DNA of 64,000 bases from Bacillus sp. OV166. Its GTDB lineage: Bacteria > Bacillota > Bacilli > Bacillales > Cytobacillaceae. The translations under genes and the position numbers were made by a program. The stretch is taken from contig NZ_FXWM01000002.1 in the NCBI RefSeq assembly GCF_900177675.1, forward strand, positions 124,001 through 188,000. The letters are read 5' to 3'. The notes under the pieces were generated by a model, which was not told the DNA's origin, did no database searches, and saw only the letters and a program-made list of their open reading frames with translations. This document shows positions 18,235 to 28,338 of the stretch, piece after piece. The first letter of the stretch is position 1. Every line of letters starts with the position of its first letter.

Positions 18235-18485
18235 TCATTCTCCATTTCTAATTCTTTGATTTTAGCCTTATCGTCAATTAAACTGTTTCTTTTTTTACGC
18301 TTTAATCCTACTTCACCATAAGTTTCATACTTCTTAATCCATACATAAATATAGTCTGGATCAACAATCTCAAGCTGCTTCGCAACAATTTTCACACTTT
18401 CACCAGCTTGAACTCTATTAACAGCATTTAGTTTAAGTTCAAATGAATAAGATTTACTTTTTCTAATAGTAGACAACGAAATCAC
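18174..18485 (-). CDS. IS3-family OrfA
   Basis: The 103-aa protein has an N-terminal helix-turn-helix (YSFELKLNAVNRVQAGESVK, then IVAKQLEI) and a C-terminal leucine-zipper-like coiled coil (IKELEMENEILKKYLQIL). It binds the element ends and provides the first part of the OrfAB transposase. Its 3' end holds the slippery A run. Confidence 0.85.
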   Translation of the reverse strand: MISLSTIRKSKSYSFELKLNAVNRVQAGESVKIVAKQLEIVDPDYIYVWIKKYETYGEVGLKRKKRNSLIDDKAKIKELEMENEILKKYLQILKREEKKLSSK

Positions 18486-18538
18486 TCCTTATTTATGACC
18501 AGTATGGTCATAGATTCCCCGAATTATTCGTGTCTACT

Positions 18539-18929
18539 CTAATGGGCGCAATCCAATTGCAGTAGGTTTAATTTCCTACTGACGTTTAATTGAGTCTTCG
18601 AAGGTTTCCAACATCAAAGCAGAGCTCAATACTATGAAAATAGGTTAGATGTCTTTGAACTTAAACCAGGAGAATCTGGAGTACCTTGGGTGCCCAAAAT
18701 TGAAAGCATGAACTTACCCATGAACAATTTATCTTTTTTACATACCCTTTAGATCATATAAGGTCATGTCTTATTTAAATGGCCCTTTTTTTGCTACATG
18801 CATTATTTAACGGATTTTACTTTATTGTGTGTTATTGTTCGAATTTTTCATAAAATAAAAAATCATTGTTATCCCAACGCTTTTTTATTTAAAGTGAGAT
18901 CTATAGAATTCCATAATCTTAAAGAGATA
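18539..18929. other. Decayed DNA right of the IS element
   Basis: A short open piece reads DVFELKPGESGVPWVPKIES and ends at 18750. It looks like the tail of a protein gene that I cannot identify. Nothing else is supported. Confidence 0.3.
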
Positions 18930-19260
18930 ATTATTTTCTTTCTGTAACGACATAGTCTTCTAATAATTTTATGATTTCCTTGTTGATCAGTTGGATTTAT
19001 CCCACTTTTCCCCACGTGCTGCAATTTTATTTACTTCAGCAGCAATGTCTGGATCCTTTTAGAAAAAGTTAAAAACCTTCTTCACAATTTTCTTTGAGGT
19101 CTTTTTCCAGAAGAAAGATTTCGGAGAGAATCATCCTCATCATAAACATTAAAATCCTCAACATTAACAATATTATTAATGTTGACATATATTTTATTTG
19201 CAATGTCATTGTTATTATCATCATTGATAATTTCTTCATTTATGTTTTTTTATCGATATC
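18930..19260 (-). pseudogene. Ribbon-helix-helix plasmid-type protein, broken copy
   Basis: Read on the minus strand in shifting frames: an Asn/Asp/Ile-rich N-terminus (NDDNNNDIANK, VYDEDDSLRNL), then SSGKRPQRK, then DPDIAAEVNKIAARGEKWDK and INKEIIKLLEDYVVTE. This parallels the gene at 25952-26254 piece by piece. At least two frameshifts separate the parts. The C-terminal half has the character of a ribbon-helix-helix DNA-binding protein of plasmid partition or copy control. Confidence 0.6.
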
Positions 19261-20243
19261 TTTTTTGTATCATCTTTGCTTTCATCCTTCATCAATCCTG
19301 TTTTAATAGAAATTAAAAAATGCTGCAGTGGAATTTGGTCTTTTTATTCTATCTTTGGAATGTAAAGTTCTAATGCATTTTTTCAATTCTAGGTTTCCAT
19401 CAAACCTCGTAATAGTAAAACGTATCCCGTCCAGTTTCAATATAAGTTATATATTCATTGCTGTTATATGGTGAATTTACTTGGTGTAATAACATTGGTG
19501 AAGCAAACAAAAATTCCACCCCTCCAATAATATTAACACCAAAAAACGGACTTACTTTTTTTCAAAATGCTAATTAAATAAAATGAAGAGTCTTAGAAGT
19601 GAAGTTTATGAATAAAAAGGCCTATCCAACAGCACAGACTCTTAAGAAAAAAATTAACAATCAATGGGATCCATAGATTTAGAATTATTTTTAAAACTAT
19701 CTAGTAATTAATATCTCCTTAGTGATGAGAGTGATAAACTTTCACTCTTAGATGGTGGATAATTCACTGTAACAAAAATACTTACTAGATTCCCCAGACA
19801 AAATGACGAGGACGATAATTATTTGGCTATATTATGAGAAGTTTAAGTTTACAAGAGTTAGGGAGAATGCTACCTCCTAATTCTATTTCGAGATAAATAG
19901 GTGTTATTTAAATTCCTTAGTACTTAATTTACTAAAAAGTCGGGTGATTTTTATTGAAAAATATCGAAGAATTTTGTCGAATATATATTAATAACGCAGA
20001 AACACCTGAAAATATGCATAAAAATAACCCTCCATGAATTCAGGCGGTAATGATTGATTTAATTCTAAATTTTTTCAATAATTAGAGTATATCGACAATT
20101 TGTTTCAAAAGATGTGGAATTGAAACTGGTAATACCTAAAAAGATTATCCACCGATTGTATCAATACAACAAAGGGTAGAATTAAAAATCTATTTATATT
20201 TTAATAGATAAAAAAATTTCAGTTATTATTAGGAGGAGACAAA
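19261..20243. other. Mostly non-coding, with one gene fragment
   Basis: On the minus strand about 19405-19560 reads GVNIIGGVEFLFASPMLLHQ followed by VNSPYNSNEYITYIETGRDT, a clean protein-like fragment of unknown family with no start and an early stop. The rest is AT-rich with no supported feature. Confidence 0.35.
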
Positions 20244-20609
20244 ATGGGACATTTAGGTGAGAAAGTTTTTAACTGTGAGAAGGAATTAACATTGTCAATC
20301 ATTAGCGGAAAATGGAAAATACTAATTATGTGGCACCTAGGGAAAGAGGGGACCAAGAGGTTTGGTCAATTAAGATCTATGATTCCTGGAATTACCCATC
20401 GAATGCTTGTTAGTCAATTAAGGGAGCTCGAGGAAGACCTAATAGTTTCGCGAGAGGTTTATCCCGTGGTTCCTCCTAAGGTGGAATACTCATTGACCGA
20501 AAGGGGAAGAAGCCTTATGCCTATTCTCGATTCTATGCATGAATGGGGGATAAATTACTTAAAAACAAATTTATCAGAAAAGCCTTATAAAAAAGTTAAA
20601 TCTTTATAA
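20244..20609 (+). CDS. HxlR-family regulator with the formaldehyde-sensing Cys-x-Lys
   Basis: The 121-aa winged-helix protein reads FNCEKELTLSIISGKWKILI at its N-terminus. Cys11 and Lys13 are both present; in Bacillus subtilis HxlR these residues are reported to be cross-linked by formaldehyde. The recognition region (GITHRMLVSQLRELEEDLIV) and wing (VVPPKVEYSLTERG) are complete. The ribosome-binding site AGGAGGAG precedes ATG at 20244. No copy of the 41-bp HxlR-type operator lies beside it, so it may act on the distant sites in this window or duplicate the second HxlR at 63.5 kb. Confidence 0.9.
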   Translation: MGHLGEKVFNCEKELTLSIISGKWKILIMWHLGKEGTKRFGQLRSMIPGITHRMLVSQLRELEEDLIVSREVYPVVPPKVEYSLTERGRSLMPILDSMHEWGINYLKTNLSEKPYKKVKSL

Positions 20610-21022
20610 GTGAATAAAATGTAAGGGTTTTCAAATTGATTTATATATAATTTTCCATTCTACAATCAGTTGAAATCGTAACAACACTTAAAAGATACCT
20701 ATTTTTTTAGGATGAACAATAATCTAAAAATATCCTATTTATTATGATTAGCCATAATTACATCTCCTTTCGTGGTACCATACTTTTAATATACAGGGAA
20801 TGCTGCTACCATTCAGTAACAAATATCACATGTTACTAAACTTCTAATGAAAAAGTTTCTCTCAAATTATTTGCCAAGATTATTTAATAGATTTCACAAT
20901 TGGTTGCTAAAACTATATTTTAAATAAAGATATTAATATGCATTTTTGCAATCCACAAATCATTGCTTTCTGGTCAAAGGAACAAGCCGAGAAATTTCAA
21001 TTGGGATTTGGGGGTGACATCT
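20610..21022. other. Intergenic stretch with an inverted repeat
   Basis: AGTAACA (20815-20821) and TGTTACT (20831-20837) form a 7-9-7 inverted repeat upstream of the PepSY gene pair; it could be an operator. No gene is supported. Confidence 0.45.
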
Positions 21023-21229
21023 ATGATTTTAAGGGAATTATTAGCGCCGTTAAATCTAGGTTTCTATTATCCTTTTCTCTTTCATCGGTATGCTGACACC
21101 TTCCAGATACGAGGCCTAGAGTTTGCACCTGTCGAGGAAATTGCAAAAGTTCTTAATGTAAATGTGAACAGGACGGAAAAAGTAATTGAATTTATTCATT
21201 TCGGAATGCCCGCCTCAATGGATATGTAA
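21023..21229 (+). CDS. Small soluble protein, 68 aa, before the PepSY gene
   Basis: ATG at 21023 follows GGGGGTGA; an upstream in-frame ATG at 20963 has no ribosome-binding site. The product contains FYYPFLFHRYADTFQIRGLE and FAPVEEIAKVLNVNVNRTEK, the second part looking like a small helical nucleic-acid-binding motif. It precedes the PepSY membrane protein by 53 bp and is probably co-transcribed. I do not recognise the family. Confidence 0.6.
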   Translation: MILRELLAPLNLGFYYPFLFHRYADTFQIRGLEFAPVEEIAKVLNVNVNRTEKVIEFIHFGMPASMDM

Positions 21230-21282
21230 GCTAAAGAGGAATAAAAAAAGAATTGTAATACAAATAAAAGGCGGGATAAGAA

Positions 21283-22704
21283 TTGGAAGCTGTAAAACTA
21301 GAAGAAGTGAAACAACCTAAAACAAAATCAATTGAAAATAGTAATAAATCATCTCTATATCAAACAGTCTGGAGATGGCATTTTTATGCGGGAATTTTTT
21401 TCGCACCCTTGATCATTTTTTTGGCAATTACCGGAGGAATCTACCTGTTTAAACCGCAAATTGAATCTTATATGTACCATGATCTATATTTTGTACAGCA
21501 AGGACAACAAGTAATTCCTACAACTGAACAAATCGATGAGGTAAAAAAACATTATCCCAATACAAAAATAACAAGTTTCAAACCTTCTTTTGAGGCGAAA
21601 AGGTCATCTGAGGTTGGTCTATTGGACAACGGAGAAAGTGTAACCGTGTATGTCAATCCATACAATGGTGACATTTTAGGAAGTATAAATGACAGTAATA
21701 GATTCATGGCAACGGTCAAAGAACTACATAACGGTGAAGTATGGGGGGCCATTGGAAACCGATTTGTGGAACTTGCAGGTTGCTGGGCGATTATCTTAAT
21801 AATAACCGGCTCTTACTTATGGTGGCCTCGAAATAGGAAATCTCTTTTTGGGACATTGATTCCACGTATAAGGTTGTTTATGGGAAAACGAATGTTTTGG
21901 CGTGATATACATGCCGTAACAGCTTTTTGGCTTTCCTTGTTCATTATCATCCAATCGTTTTCTGGACTCATGTGGTCTGAAATTTTTGGAGGCATGGCAC
22001 ACCGTGCCGTTGAAGCAACAAATATGGGTAGTCCAGTTGGCGACCAACCTTGGGAAAAGTTTGCATTTCCTAAATCAACAATTCCGACAAAAGAGGTTGC
22101 AGATGTTCCGTGGGCTGCAGAAAATATGCCATTATCTAAGTCTGGTCATAGCGGTTTAGCTCCGATAACGATTGAGAATGTCATACAAATTGTAAAGAAC
22201 AATAATGTTCATGCTGGCTATAATATCGGCTTTCCTGAAGGTAAAACAGGAGTCTACACAGTTTATCTAGACCCAGCTGATGTGTATCCAAATACCCCAA
22301 TGCCTTGGACTCAACAAACTTTGCACATTGACCAATATAACGGTAAAGTTTTAGCCAATTTTGGTTGGAAAGATTACGGATTACTGGGGAAACTCGTTAC
22401 CCTCGGTATCGCTTTCCATCAAGGAGAATTTGGCCTAATAAGCCAACTTTTTATGCTTGCTTTAATGGTTGGTATCGTATTGATTGCCTATAGTGGCTTG
22501 GTGATGTGGTGGAAACGAAGACCAAATGGAAAATTGGGTGCGCCTTCGTTACCGGAAAACTTTAAGATGCTAAAAGGAGTATCTGTAATTGTTCTTGTTC
22601 TTGCCCTTTTCTTCCCTTTGGTTGGTCTCTCACTTTTAGTAGTTTGGGCTTTCGATTGGTTAGTTATTAAAAGAATTCCGAAGGTAAAACATTTAGTTGG
22701 ATAG
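21283..22704 (+). CDS. PepSY-associated transmembrane protein (PiuB-like)
   Basis: The 473-aa protein has four main membrane segments: about 30-52 (WHFYAGIFFAPLIIFLAITG), about 165-185, about 215-235 and about 400-420, plus a C-terminal hydrophobic stretch. Between them lie two extracytoplasmic PepSY-like regions (NPYNGDILGSIND and DQYNGKVLANFGWKDYG). Conserved His residues in WRWHFYAG, VKELHNG and FHQGEFG suggest haem coordination, as proposed for this family of iron-uptake-linked reductases. The start is TTG at 21283 after AAAGGCGGG. Confidence 0.85.
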   Translation: MEAVKLEEVKQPKTKSIENSNKSSLYQTVWRWHFYAGIFFAPLIIFLAITGGIYLFKPQIESYMYHDLYFVQQGQQVIPTTEQIDEVKKHYPNTKITSFKPSFEAKRSSEVGLLDNGESVTVYVNPYNGDILGSINDSNRFMATVKELHNGEVWGAIGNRFVELAGCWAIILIITGSYLWWPRNRKSLFGTLIPRIRLFMGKRMFWRDIHAVTAFWLSLFIIIQSFSGLMWSEIFGGMAHRAVEATNMGSPVGDQPWEKFAFPKSTIPTKEVADVPWAAENMPLSKSGHSGLAPITIENVIQIVKNNNVHAGYNIGFPEGKTGVYTVYLDPADVYPNTPMPWTQQTLHIDQYNGKVLANFGWKDYGLLGKLVTLGIAFHQGEFGLISQLFMLALMVGIVLIAYSGLVMWWKRRPNGKLGAPSLPENFKMLKGVSVIVLVLALFFPLVGLSLLVVWAFDWLVIKRIPKVKHLVG

Positions 22705-22714
22705 AAATTGTTAA

Positions 22715-22768
22715 AAACCAACAAAATGGCATTAATTTTTAAGCTGGTTTGGCATTCTTTTTTTAGTG
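22715..22768 (+). terminator. Possible terminator after the PepSY gene
   Basis: AAACCAAC and GCTGGTTT can pair imperfectly around about 21 nt, followed at a short distance by CTTTTTTTAG. Confidence 0.4.
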
Positions 22769-22896
22769 AAAGATAAACAACCTCATAAATCTAATACAGA
22801 AGTGTGCCAGATGGCTATGTGATTATGAAATTCCTATTTAAAAAGTTAGAAATTCTGCGAGATGCTCATACACAAGCACACTAGGAGGATGATAAT

Positions 22897-23094
22897 ATGA
22901 AACAGTTAAATGGAAAGAGATTACAGTTTAAGCACGTAGAAGGTAAGATTATATTAGTTGGGGAGCATTTGCTTTGGGGTGAATGGGTAACATCATTCGA
23001 AACAGAGGTTACAGAAGAGGTAATACCTGTCGTTGATGACTACCTAGTTTTTAATGTCCAAGCACCTCAAAACAGAGCCCTTAGTCTAAGATAG
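22897..23094 (+). CDS. Small hypothetical protein, 65 aa
   Basis: ATG at 22897 has a strong ribosome-binding site (CTAGGAGGATG). The product is soluble and beta-rich (LQFKHVEGKIILVGEHLLW then VTEEVIPVVDDYLVFNV), perhaps a small SH3-like barrel. The family is not recognised. It stands alone between the PepSY and glyoxalase-like genes. Confidence 0.55.
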   Translation: MKQLNGKRLQFKHVEGKIILVGEHLLWGEWVTSFETEVTEEVIPVVDDYLVFNVQAPQNRALSLR

Positions 23095-23373
23095 AGGTAT
23101 TATTTTGAACTCGGAACATATAAAATAGGTTTAAACACTAAAAATAAAATCAAATTAAAAGCCAAAAAAATCTCTGATTTAGTTAAATATACATGTTAGA
23201 TTTTCACCCTTTACTAATGACAAACATGATAAGAAACTTGGATAGTATTCGAACAAACAGACATTAATTATTATTGTGGAGAACAATGATAATTCCATAC
23301 AACAAATATGAAAATGCTTTATGTTAATTTGTGTTAAATATCGTGACTATTTGTCAAAAAGAGGTGTTTATTT

Positions 23374-24186
23374 ATGCAATTTTCTTTTGACCATCTTGTT
23401 TGGTTCTTAAGGAAGCCAGAGGAAGCCCTGGCTCCCCTTGAAAATATTGGAATTCATACGGTCAATGGAGGTAGGCATAAAACGTGGGGAACGTATAACA
23501 CTTTAACATATTTTGGTTTAAGTTATATCGAGTTTTTAGGCATTGAAAACTTATTAATAGCTGAAAAACATAAAGAAAACCGATTAATAACTCATATCGT
23601 TAAACAGTTGCCAAAAGAAAATGGAGAAGGCCCAGCCAGAATAGCAATACGTACCGATGATATTGAAAAACTGGCAGTAAAGCTAAAAGAGGAAGGGTTT
23701 ACTGTTTATGGCCCGATTCCGGGAGAAAGAGTCCGTACGGATGGTCAGGTAATCCGTTGGTCGCTTCTATTCACAGAAATCGCCTCCAATCATCATTCTC
23801 TTCCTTTTTTTATCCAATGGGAAAAATCGGATGACGAGAGATTTAAAGAATTAGAGGAACAAGGAGTATTAGGAAAACACACCTTAGGTCATCCGGGATT
23901 TGATAGTGTTGGTATTGCTGTATACAATTTAGACCATACCGTATCAACTTGGGAGAAAATATTGAATCGTCATTTAAGTGTTGAATTTATTAATCTCACA
24001 ATAAATGCACGATGTAGCACATTAGACTTGCAGGGTGCAAAGCTGCTGTTTTGCACACCACTAGGTGATGGTCCAGTTGATCAAGTTTTAAAAGAAAGAG
24101 GGGAAACACCATTTTTAGTTAACCTAAACGCAACGAATCAAAACCGCTTTTTTAAAATGCTGAATGGATGCTGGATATTTCAATAA
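23374..24186 (+). CDS. Glyoxalase-like (VOC superfamily) protein
   Basis: The 270-aa protein starts with FDHLVWFLRKPEEAL, the first beta-alpha unit of a vicinal-oxygen-chelate fold, and continues with GGRHKTWGTYNTLTYFGLSY and IEFLGIE, the pattern of the Glyoxalase_3 group. The His in FDHLVW and the Glu in IEFLGIE are candidates for metal ligands. A second domain begins near HPGFDSVGIAV. Cytoplasmic. The reaction is not predictable; relatives include dioxygenases and isomerases. The start ATG at 23374 follows AGAGGTG. Confidence 0.75.
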   Translation: MQFSFDHLVWFLRKPEEALAPLENIGIHTVNGGRHKTWGTYNTLTYFGLSYIEFLGIENLLIAEKHKENRLITHIVKQLPKENGEGPARIAIRTDDIEKLAVKLKEEGFTVYGPIPGERVRTDGQVIRWSLLFTEIASNHHSLPFFIQWEKSDDERFKELEEQGVLGKHTLGHPGFDSVGIAVYNLDHTVSTWEKILNRHLSVEFINLTINARCSTLDLQGAKLLFCTPLGDGPVDQVLKERGETPFLVNLNATNQNRFFKMLNGCWIFQ

Positions 24187-24719
24187 TCATTGTTTTAAAT
24201 GTGTTTATACCACTTGAAAAAAAGCCTTTATTGCTTGATAGCCTATATAAGGGGGCTCGTCAAGTAATGGAGGTTTTTATTAATAAACTGATATGAACGA
24301 AAAAAGTAAGCCCACTGTTAAACTTTATTAAATCAGGATCCTTCTTTACAAATATGGATAGAATGGGCTTTATTCAACTTACAGACGATCGATCTTTTTC
24401 TTGGTTTCTTTGTTAAGGGTGATTTTCCCTTGACGAACGAAAACAAGAATAAGGTATAATTATTCAGCTGGAAAACAGATTAAACTCTTGGCAAGAAGGC
24501 AAATAACGCTGATGGCGGTTTACAGTATGATATTCCGGGTTGGTTACCGCATTTCAATCCTGTCTGTCACGGAGCTGCTTCTAACTAAACGCTAACGTTC
24601 AGTTATAAATATACCTATTTTGCCGCCGAGCCAAAACTTCAATACCCAAAAAACAATGAGTTAAAGAATAGATATATTTTTGCTTTTAATAGAATTTAGC
24701 AACATTTGTTTACACCTGA
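24187..24719. other. Intergenic stretch, no gene seen
   Basis: AT-rich sequence with scattered short frames and no ribosome-binding site/start pairs that I trust. It leads into the IS110-like relic. Confidence 0.4.
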
Positions 24720-25110
24720 TTTCTGATTTTCAATGAAACAACCAATCGCCCAGATAAAGCCAATAAGTTCCTAGCTACGGCTACTGCTGTATGTTTCCCA
24801 CTTTTCCCACGGAGTGATCCGGTAAAATTTCTTGTGAAGACGGTCTTGTGCTTTCCAGGAGAGTCTTTTGACTTCAGGAATTGTCCCTCTTGTCGTTTTA
24901 ATAACTCTCCTTTTAGAGAAGGAGAACGACGATATGCTCAAGCGGATTCACAAAGAACAACGACGGATTTGTGCATTCCCAATCTTGGTTAATGACCCCT
25001 GCCATTGGCTAGACCCACTTGAATATTCCTCGGAACAAGACCAGCATGGGACATTAATTGTCTAGGACTTGAAATCTTGAGATTCTCCTATTTTAGCTAC
25101 CAACGTAACT
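24720..25110 (-). pseudogene. IS110-family transposase relic (C-terminal part)
   Basis: On the minus strand the pieces read YAGLSPRE-like and LTKIGNAQIRR (helix-hairpin-helix end of the IS110 catalytic part), then IPEVKRLSWKAQDRLHKKFY, then LRGKSGKHTAVAVARNLL and GFIWAIGCFIENQ. Two or more frameshifts separate them. This order matches the C-terminus of IS110-type transposases. Confidence 0.6.
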
Positions 25111-25439
25111 GCCGTTAGTTCTGAGATTCCTCTTTATGTTTGAAGTGATTGTAGAACAGGTGCATGTTCTTTGTTTCTTAGGTTTAGTGTATGGTTCCCA
25201 AAAACAATAACGACATCCATACCGTCAATGGTTAAGCACAACTGTTGTGTTCTTGCTCTAGTTTGCTAGAAAAGGGTATAACGTTTCGCTAAGGCTCTCA
25301 TATAAAGGTGACCTCCTGCTATTTGATTAATGAAGGAGAGGTCCTCCCTCTCCCTTTACTAGTCCGTATTTTTTTAAACGATAAAAAAGGAGAGAAACAA
25401 TGTTTCCCTCTCATATGAAGTATCACACTGGGTGGTAAT

Positions 25440-25675
25440 CTTCCTGGTAATCTTCCTGAAGCGGGGGATTCCCCACGTGTCGGCTGGCGTTCCTTGATTT
25501 AGATTATTCTGAGACATCAAGCTTGGTACCCGGAATAATCCATTACTGCAGGCTGACCTTGAGGAACTTGATTAAACTGCTGACCAAAATTTATTAGCTG
25601 TGGAGCAAAACCTTGTAGCTAGATAAGCTGGATATATCCCGCCTGTGGTTGAGGAACAAAGTTCTGAGCTGGCAT
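25440..25675 (-). pseudogene. Gln/Pro-rich spore-coat-like protein relic
   Basis: From an ATG at 25675 the minus strand reads MPAQNFVPQPQAGYIQ, an in-frame stop, then GFAPQ, FGQQFNQVPQGQPAVMDYSG and YQA before further stops. The Gln/Pro/Tyr-rich composition is that of Bacillus coat-type proteins. Assignment to a particular coat protein is not possible. Confidence 0.4.
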
Positions 25676-25715
25676 TTTAACCGCTACACCCGTTTGCAAC
25701 GCCTCGTAACATTTA

Positions 25716-25826
25716 CTATTTCACACGCTTTAATTTTTTCTTTTTCAATCTTCTTTTATAGACATATGATCTTGTAAAATAACCTAAAACAAATCCATAA
25801 TAAACTCCAAGTACTATTCCTGCCAT
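25716..25826 (-). CDS. Single-pass membrane miniprotein, 36 aa
   Basis: ATG at 25826 follows ACGGAGGTAAATAAA, a near-ideal ribosome-binding site. The product is MAGIVLGVYYGFVLGYFTRS followed by a very basic tail (YKRRLKKKKLKRVK), that is one membrane helix with a cytoplasmic Lys/Arg tail. The function is unknown; small proteins with a Gly-rich helix and basic tail are common in Bacillus. Confidence 0.6.
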   Translation of the reverse strand: MAGIVLGVYYGFVLGYFTRSYVYKRRLKKKKLKRVK

Positions 25827-25951
25827 TTTATTTACCTCCGTCTCCCTTTTATTTGCTATTTTCAAAAGGATGTGTAACAAGTGTTCGAATTAATATTTAC
25901 AGAATGACTCAATTTAAATAAGACCAACTAACCTTTAATTATTAAAAGTGA

Positions 25952-26254
25952 ATATTATTATCATTTATCTGTAAATATGTTATTGATGATAACAATAATA
26001 ACAACGTTGTTATTAATAAAGATGAAGAAGATGATTATCTTCGAGAACTACCAACGGGGAAAAGACCTTTAAAAAAGAAAAACAAGAAGGTATTTACTTC
26101 GTTTTATATGGATCCAGACTTAGCTGGTGAAGTAGACAAAATTTCTTCCAGAGGTGAGAAAGGAGATAAATCGAAACTAATAAATAAGGCAATAAGAAGT
26201 TTGTTAGAAGAGTACGGTGTCATTGAAAAAAATAATATTGTACGGTTTTATTAA
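25952..26254 (+). CDS. Ribbon-helix-helix plasmid-type DNA-binding protein (start uncertain)
   Basis: The frame is open from 25952. It has an Asn-rich stretch (DDNNNNNVVINKDEEDD), then LPTGKRPLKKKNKKVFTSFY, then MDPDLAGEVDKISSRGEKGD and KSKLINKAIRSLLEEYGV. The last part has the strand-helix-helix pattern of RHH proteins such as plasmid partition or copy-control factors. There is no ATG/GTG/TTG with a ribosome-binding site in frame before the conserved part, so it may be 5'-truncated. Two further relics of the same gene lie nearby (18.9-19.3 kb and about 26.95 kb). Confidence 0.55.
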   Translation: MLLSFICKYVIDDNNNNNVVINKDEEDDYLRELPTGKRPLKKKNKKVFTSFYMDPDLAGEVDKISSRGEKGDKSKLINKAIRSLLEEYGVIEKNNIVRFY

Positions 26255-26396
26255 ACTTACACGTGTAAAAATAATTTTTTAAAGAGCGTTGTTTCGACAA
26301 TGTTCTTTTTTTGGTGCCCAGCATGGATACCATCTAAAGTCTGTAAGACCAGAAATTTCAAGGAATTATAACAGTTAATTTAACACAAGGGTATCT

Positions 26397-26626
26397 ATAA
26401 TGACATTGAATTAGAGGGAAGCATCGGCGAACCTGGGTCTTAGAAATACGAACTTCCTTTTAGAGTAGTTATCAATCATGAGCTTTCTAATCAACTTCCC
26501 GTAGATGGGGAGTCAAGTAAAAGAAGTCTAGATATAGTAACTATCTAAGAAATACATACCTTAATTAAGGGAAGTATTGGACCATTAGAAAAAACTAAAC
26601 TCATTGCATTCATTTCTTATCATTAA
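26397..26626 (+). pseudogene. Unidentified decayed gene
   Basis: With in-frame stops the plus strand reads DIELEGSIGEPGS, KYELPFRVVINHELSNQLPV then DGESSKRSLDIVTI, EIHT, and LIKGSIGPLEKTKLIAFISY. It is clearly protein-like but I do not recognise the family. At least two nonsense changes are present. Confidence 0.5.
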
Positions 26627-27434
26627 ACAGATTATCAATTAGCTATCTTTAAGAAGGAAACGTTCTTATCCCTAGGGGAGCTTCGAAAGGGAGAGAAGAA
26701 ATGACGCAAATAGTGTATCTTTCGTGAAGAATTAACTATCCAGTCTATAAGTTAATGTAACTGATTTTGTCACGGGTAATTACCTTTTAAATATAGTCTC
26801 CATCTTAAACTATGTATGTCCATGCTTACAAAAGGGGTACATTCAATAACCAATGTACTGCCTTCTAGATTAGTATTTATACTCTTTACCATCATAAATG
26901 TTTAACGGACAAGGGGAAGAGAAACTCAAGAATTTTCTTGAGTATTAAGAAAAAAATTATTAATCATTAATAAAAACAACATAATATATGTTAATGTTTA
27001 CAACATTTATAATGATGAGGATAATGTGTTAATAAATTTATAATATATATTATTATATATATATTTAACCTTTGGATTTTCAGGTCAGAAAATATAATCG
27101 GAAAGAAACATAAATTAATGAGCAGAGTAAAGGTTCGTGTCGCTTGCTCCTTTCAACTATTTCTAGATTAATTGAATCGGTTACACTTAACTGGACAATA
27201 AAATTAAGGTCAAGTAGACTAACCACCAAATCTGGATATATTGCATAGTAAACATAAGTGATCTGTACAACGTGGAGTGGCGGGTATGCTAGCCTTGCTG
27301 GCGAGCAAGGTGTATTGATCAGCTGGCTTCCTGGGCGGGAAAGCGTGCCCGCAGAGGCTCCATGTCAAGTTTCGGCAGTAACCCACTATTCTGATAGTCT
27401 ATTACATCTTATTCAGTTAAGGAGAGATTTTAAG
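26627..27434. other. Degraded AT-rich region with a third RHH-gene trace
   Basis: About 26962-27044 reads NNIIYVNVYNIYNDEDNVLI, resembling the Asn/Asp-rich N-termini of the two RHH copies. It is followed by a very AT-rich tract (27030-27065). The remainder is unassigned. Confidence 0.4.
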
Positions 27435-28338
27435 ATGACAAAAACCAGAATAAATGAAAGTGGAAAGCCTAGAATAGATATTATTAGTGAATATGATTTA
27501 ACGCCTTCGGCATGGAACAACTGGGTAAAACAAAGTCAAACATCTGGTTCGTTTAAAGAGAAGGATAATAGAACACCAGAAGAAACAGAGTTGATCAAAC
27601 TTCGTTAAGAAAATCAACGTTTATTGATGGAGAATGATATTTTAAAGCAAGCTGCGCTGATAATAGGACGAAAGTAAATGTGATCAAAAATAATCGACAC
27701 AAATACTCGATATCAGCAATGTGCGACGTCCTACAACTTTCGAGAAACCTATTATTATGAAACAAAAGAGCAATCAAAATCAGAGGATGAACTAACGGCT
27801 ACCGTCATTGATATATTTCATAAAAGCCGCCTGAACTATGGTACACCTAAAATTAAACATGAGTTAAAAGAGCTTGGTATAGTCGCATACAGACGACGAA
27901 TTGGCAGAATCATGGAAGAGAATGGATTAGTATCTAAATATACAGTCACTCAGTTTAAGCCTCATGTTGATAAATGTAATGAATCAAAAGTTGAAAATGA
28001 ACTAAATAGGAAATTTGATCAACAAAAGGAATTAACAGTTGTAGTAAGTGATTTAACATACGTAAGAGTCGAAAGTCGATGGCATTACATATGTTTCATT
28101 CGATATTAAACGCTCATTGAGCATGAAAGGATGCCCATATGATAATGCAGTTGCCGAGGCCACATTTAAAATTATCAAGACGGAGTTTATAAAAGGTGAA
28201 TATTTTGAAAGTTTAGAACAGTTGAGGTTGGAATTAGATGATTATGTCCATTGGTTTAATCATATAAGAATACATAGAACACTAGGCTATTTAAGCCCTA
28301 TTGAATATAAAAGGGAACACCTTAAAAAAGTTGTTTAG
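27435..28338 (+). pseudogene. IS3-family transposase relic (orfA + orfB, internal deletion)
   Basis: Pieces in order: an OrfA-like segment from 27435 (RIDIISEYDLTPSAWNNWVK) with a stop at about 27606, ENQRLLMENDILKQAALIIG, then OrfB parts KSRLNYGTPKIKHELKELGI and LTVVVSDLTYVRV (first catalytic Asp). After IRY the reading jumps to MSMKGCPYDNAVAEATFKII (catalytic Glu area) and ends with HRTLGYLSPIEYK. The middle with the second Asp is deleted, so it is inactive. Confidence 0.85.

Larger units (their letters stand above)
17116..18538 (-). mobile_element. IS3-family insertion sequence (IS150-like), apparently complete
   Basis: Inverted ends were found: AGTAGACAATATAAATTCGG at 17116-17135 and the complement of AGTAGACACGAATAATTCGG at 18519-18538. 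They enclose orfA and orfB read from right to left. The length of about 1.42 kb suits the family. I could not identify a clear target-site duplication, so the exact ends may be off by a few bases. Confidence 0.75.

Noticed and set aside
19094..19306. Ile/Asn-rich plus-strand frame as a membrane protein
   Set aside because: It is the complement of the decayed RHH gene and has no ribosome-binding site.
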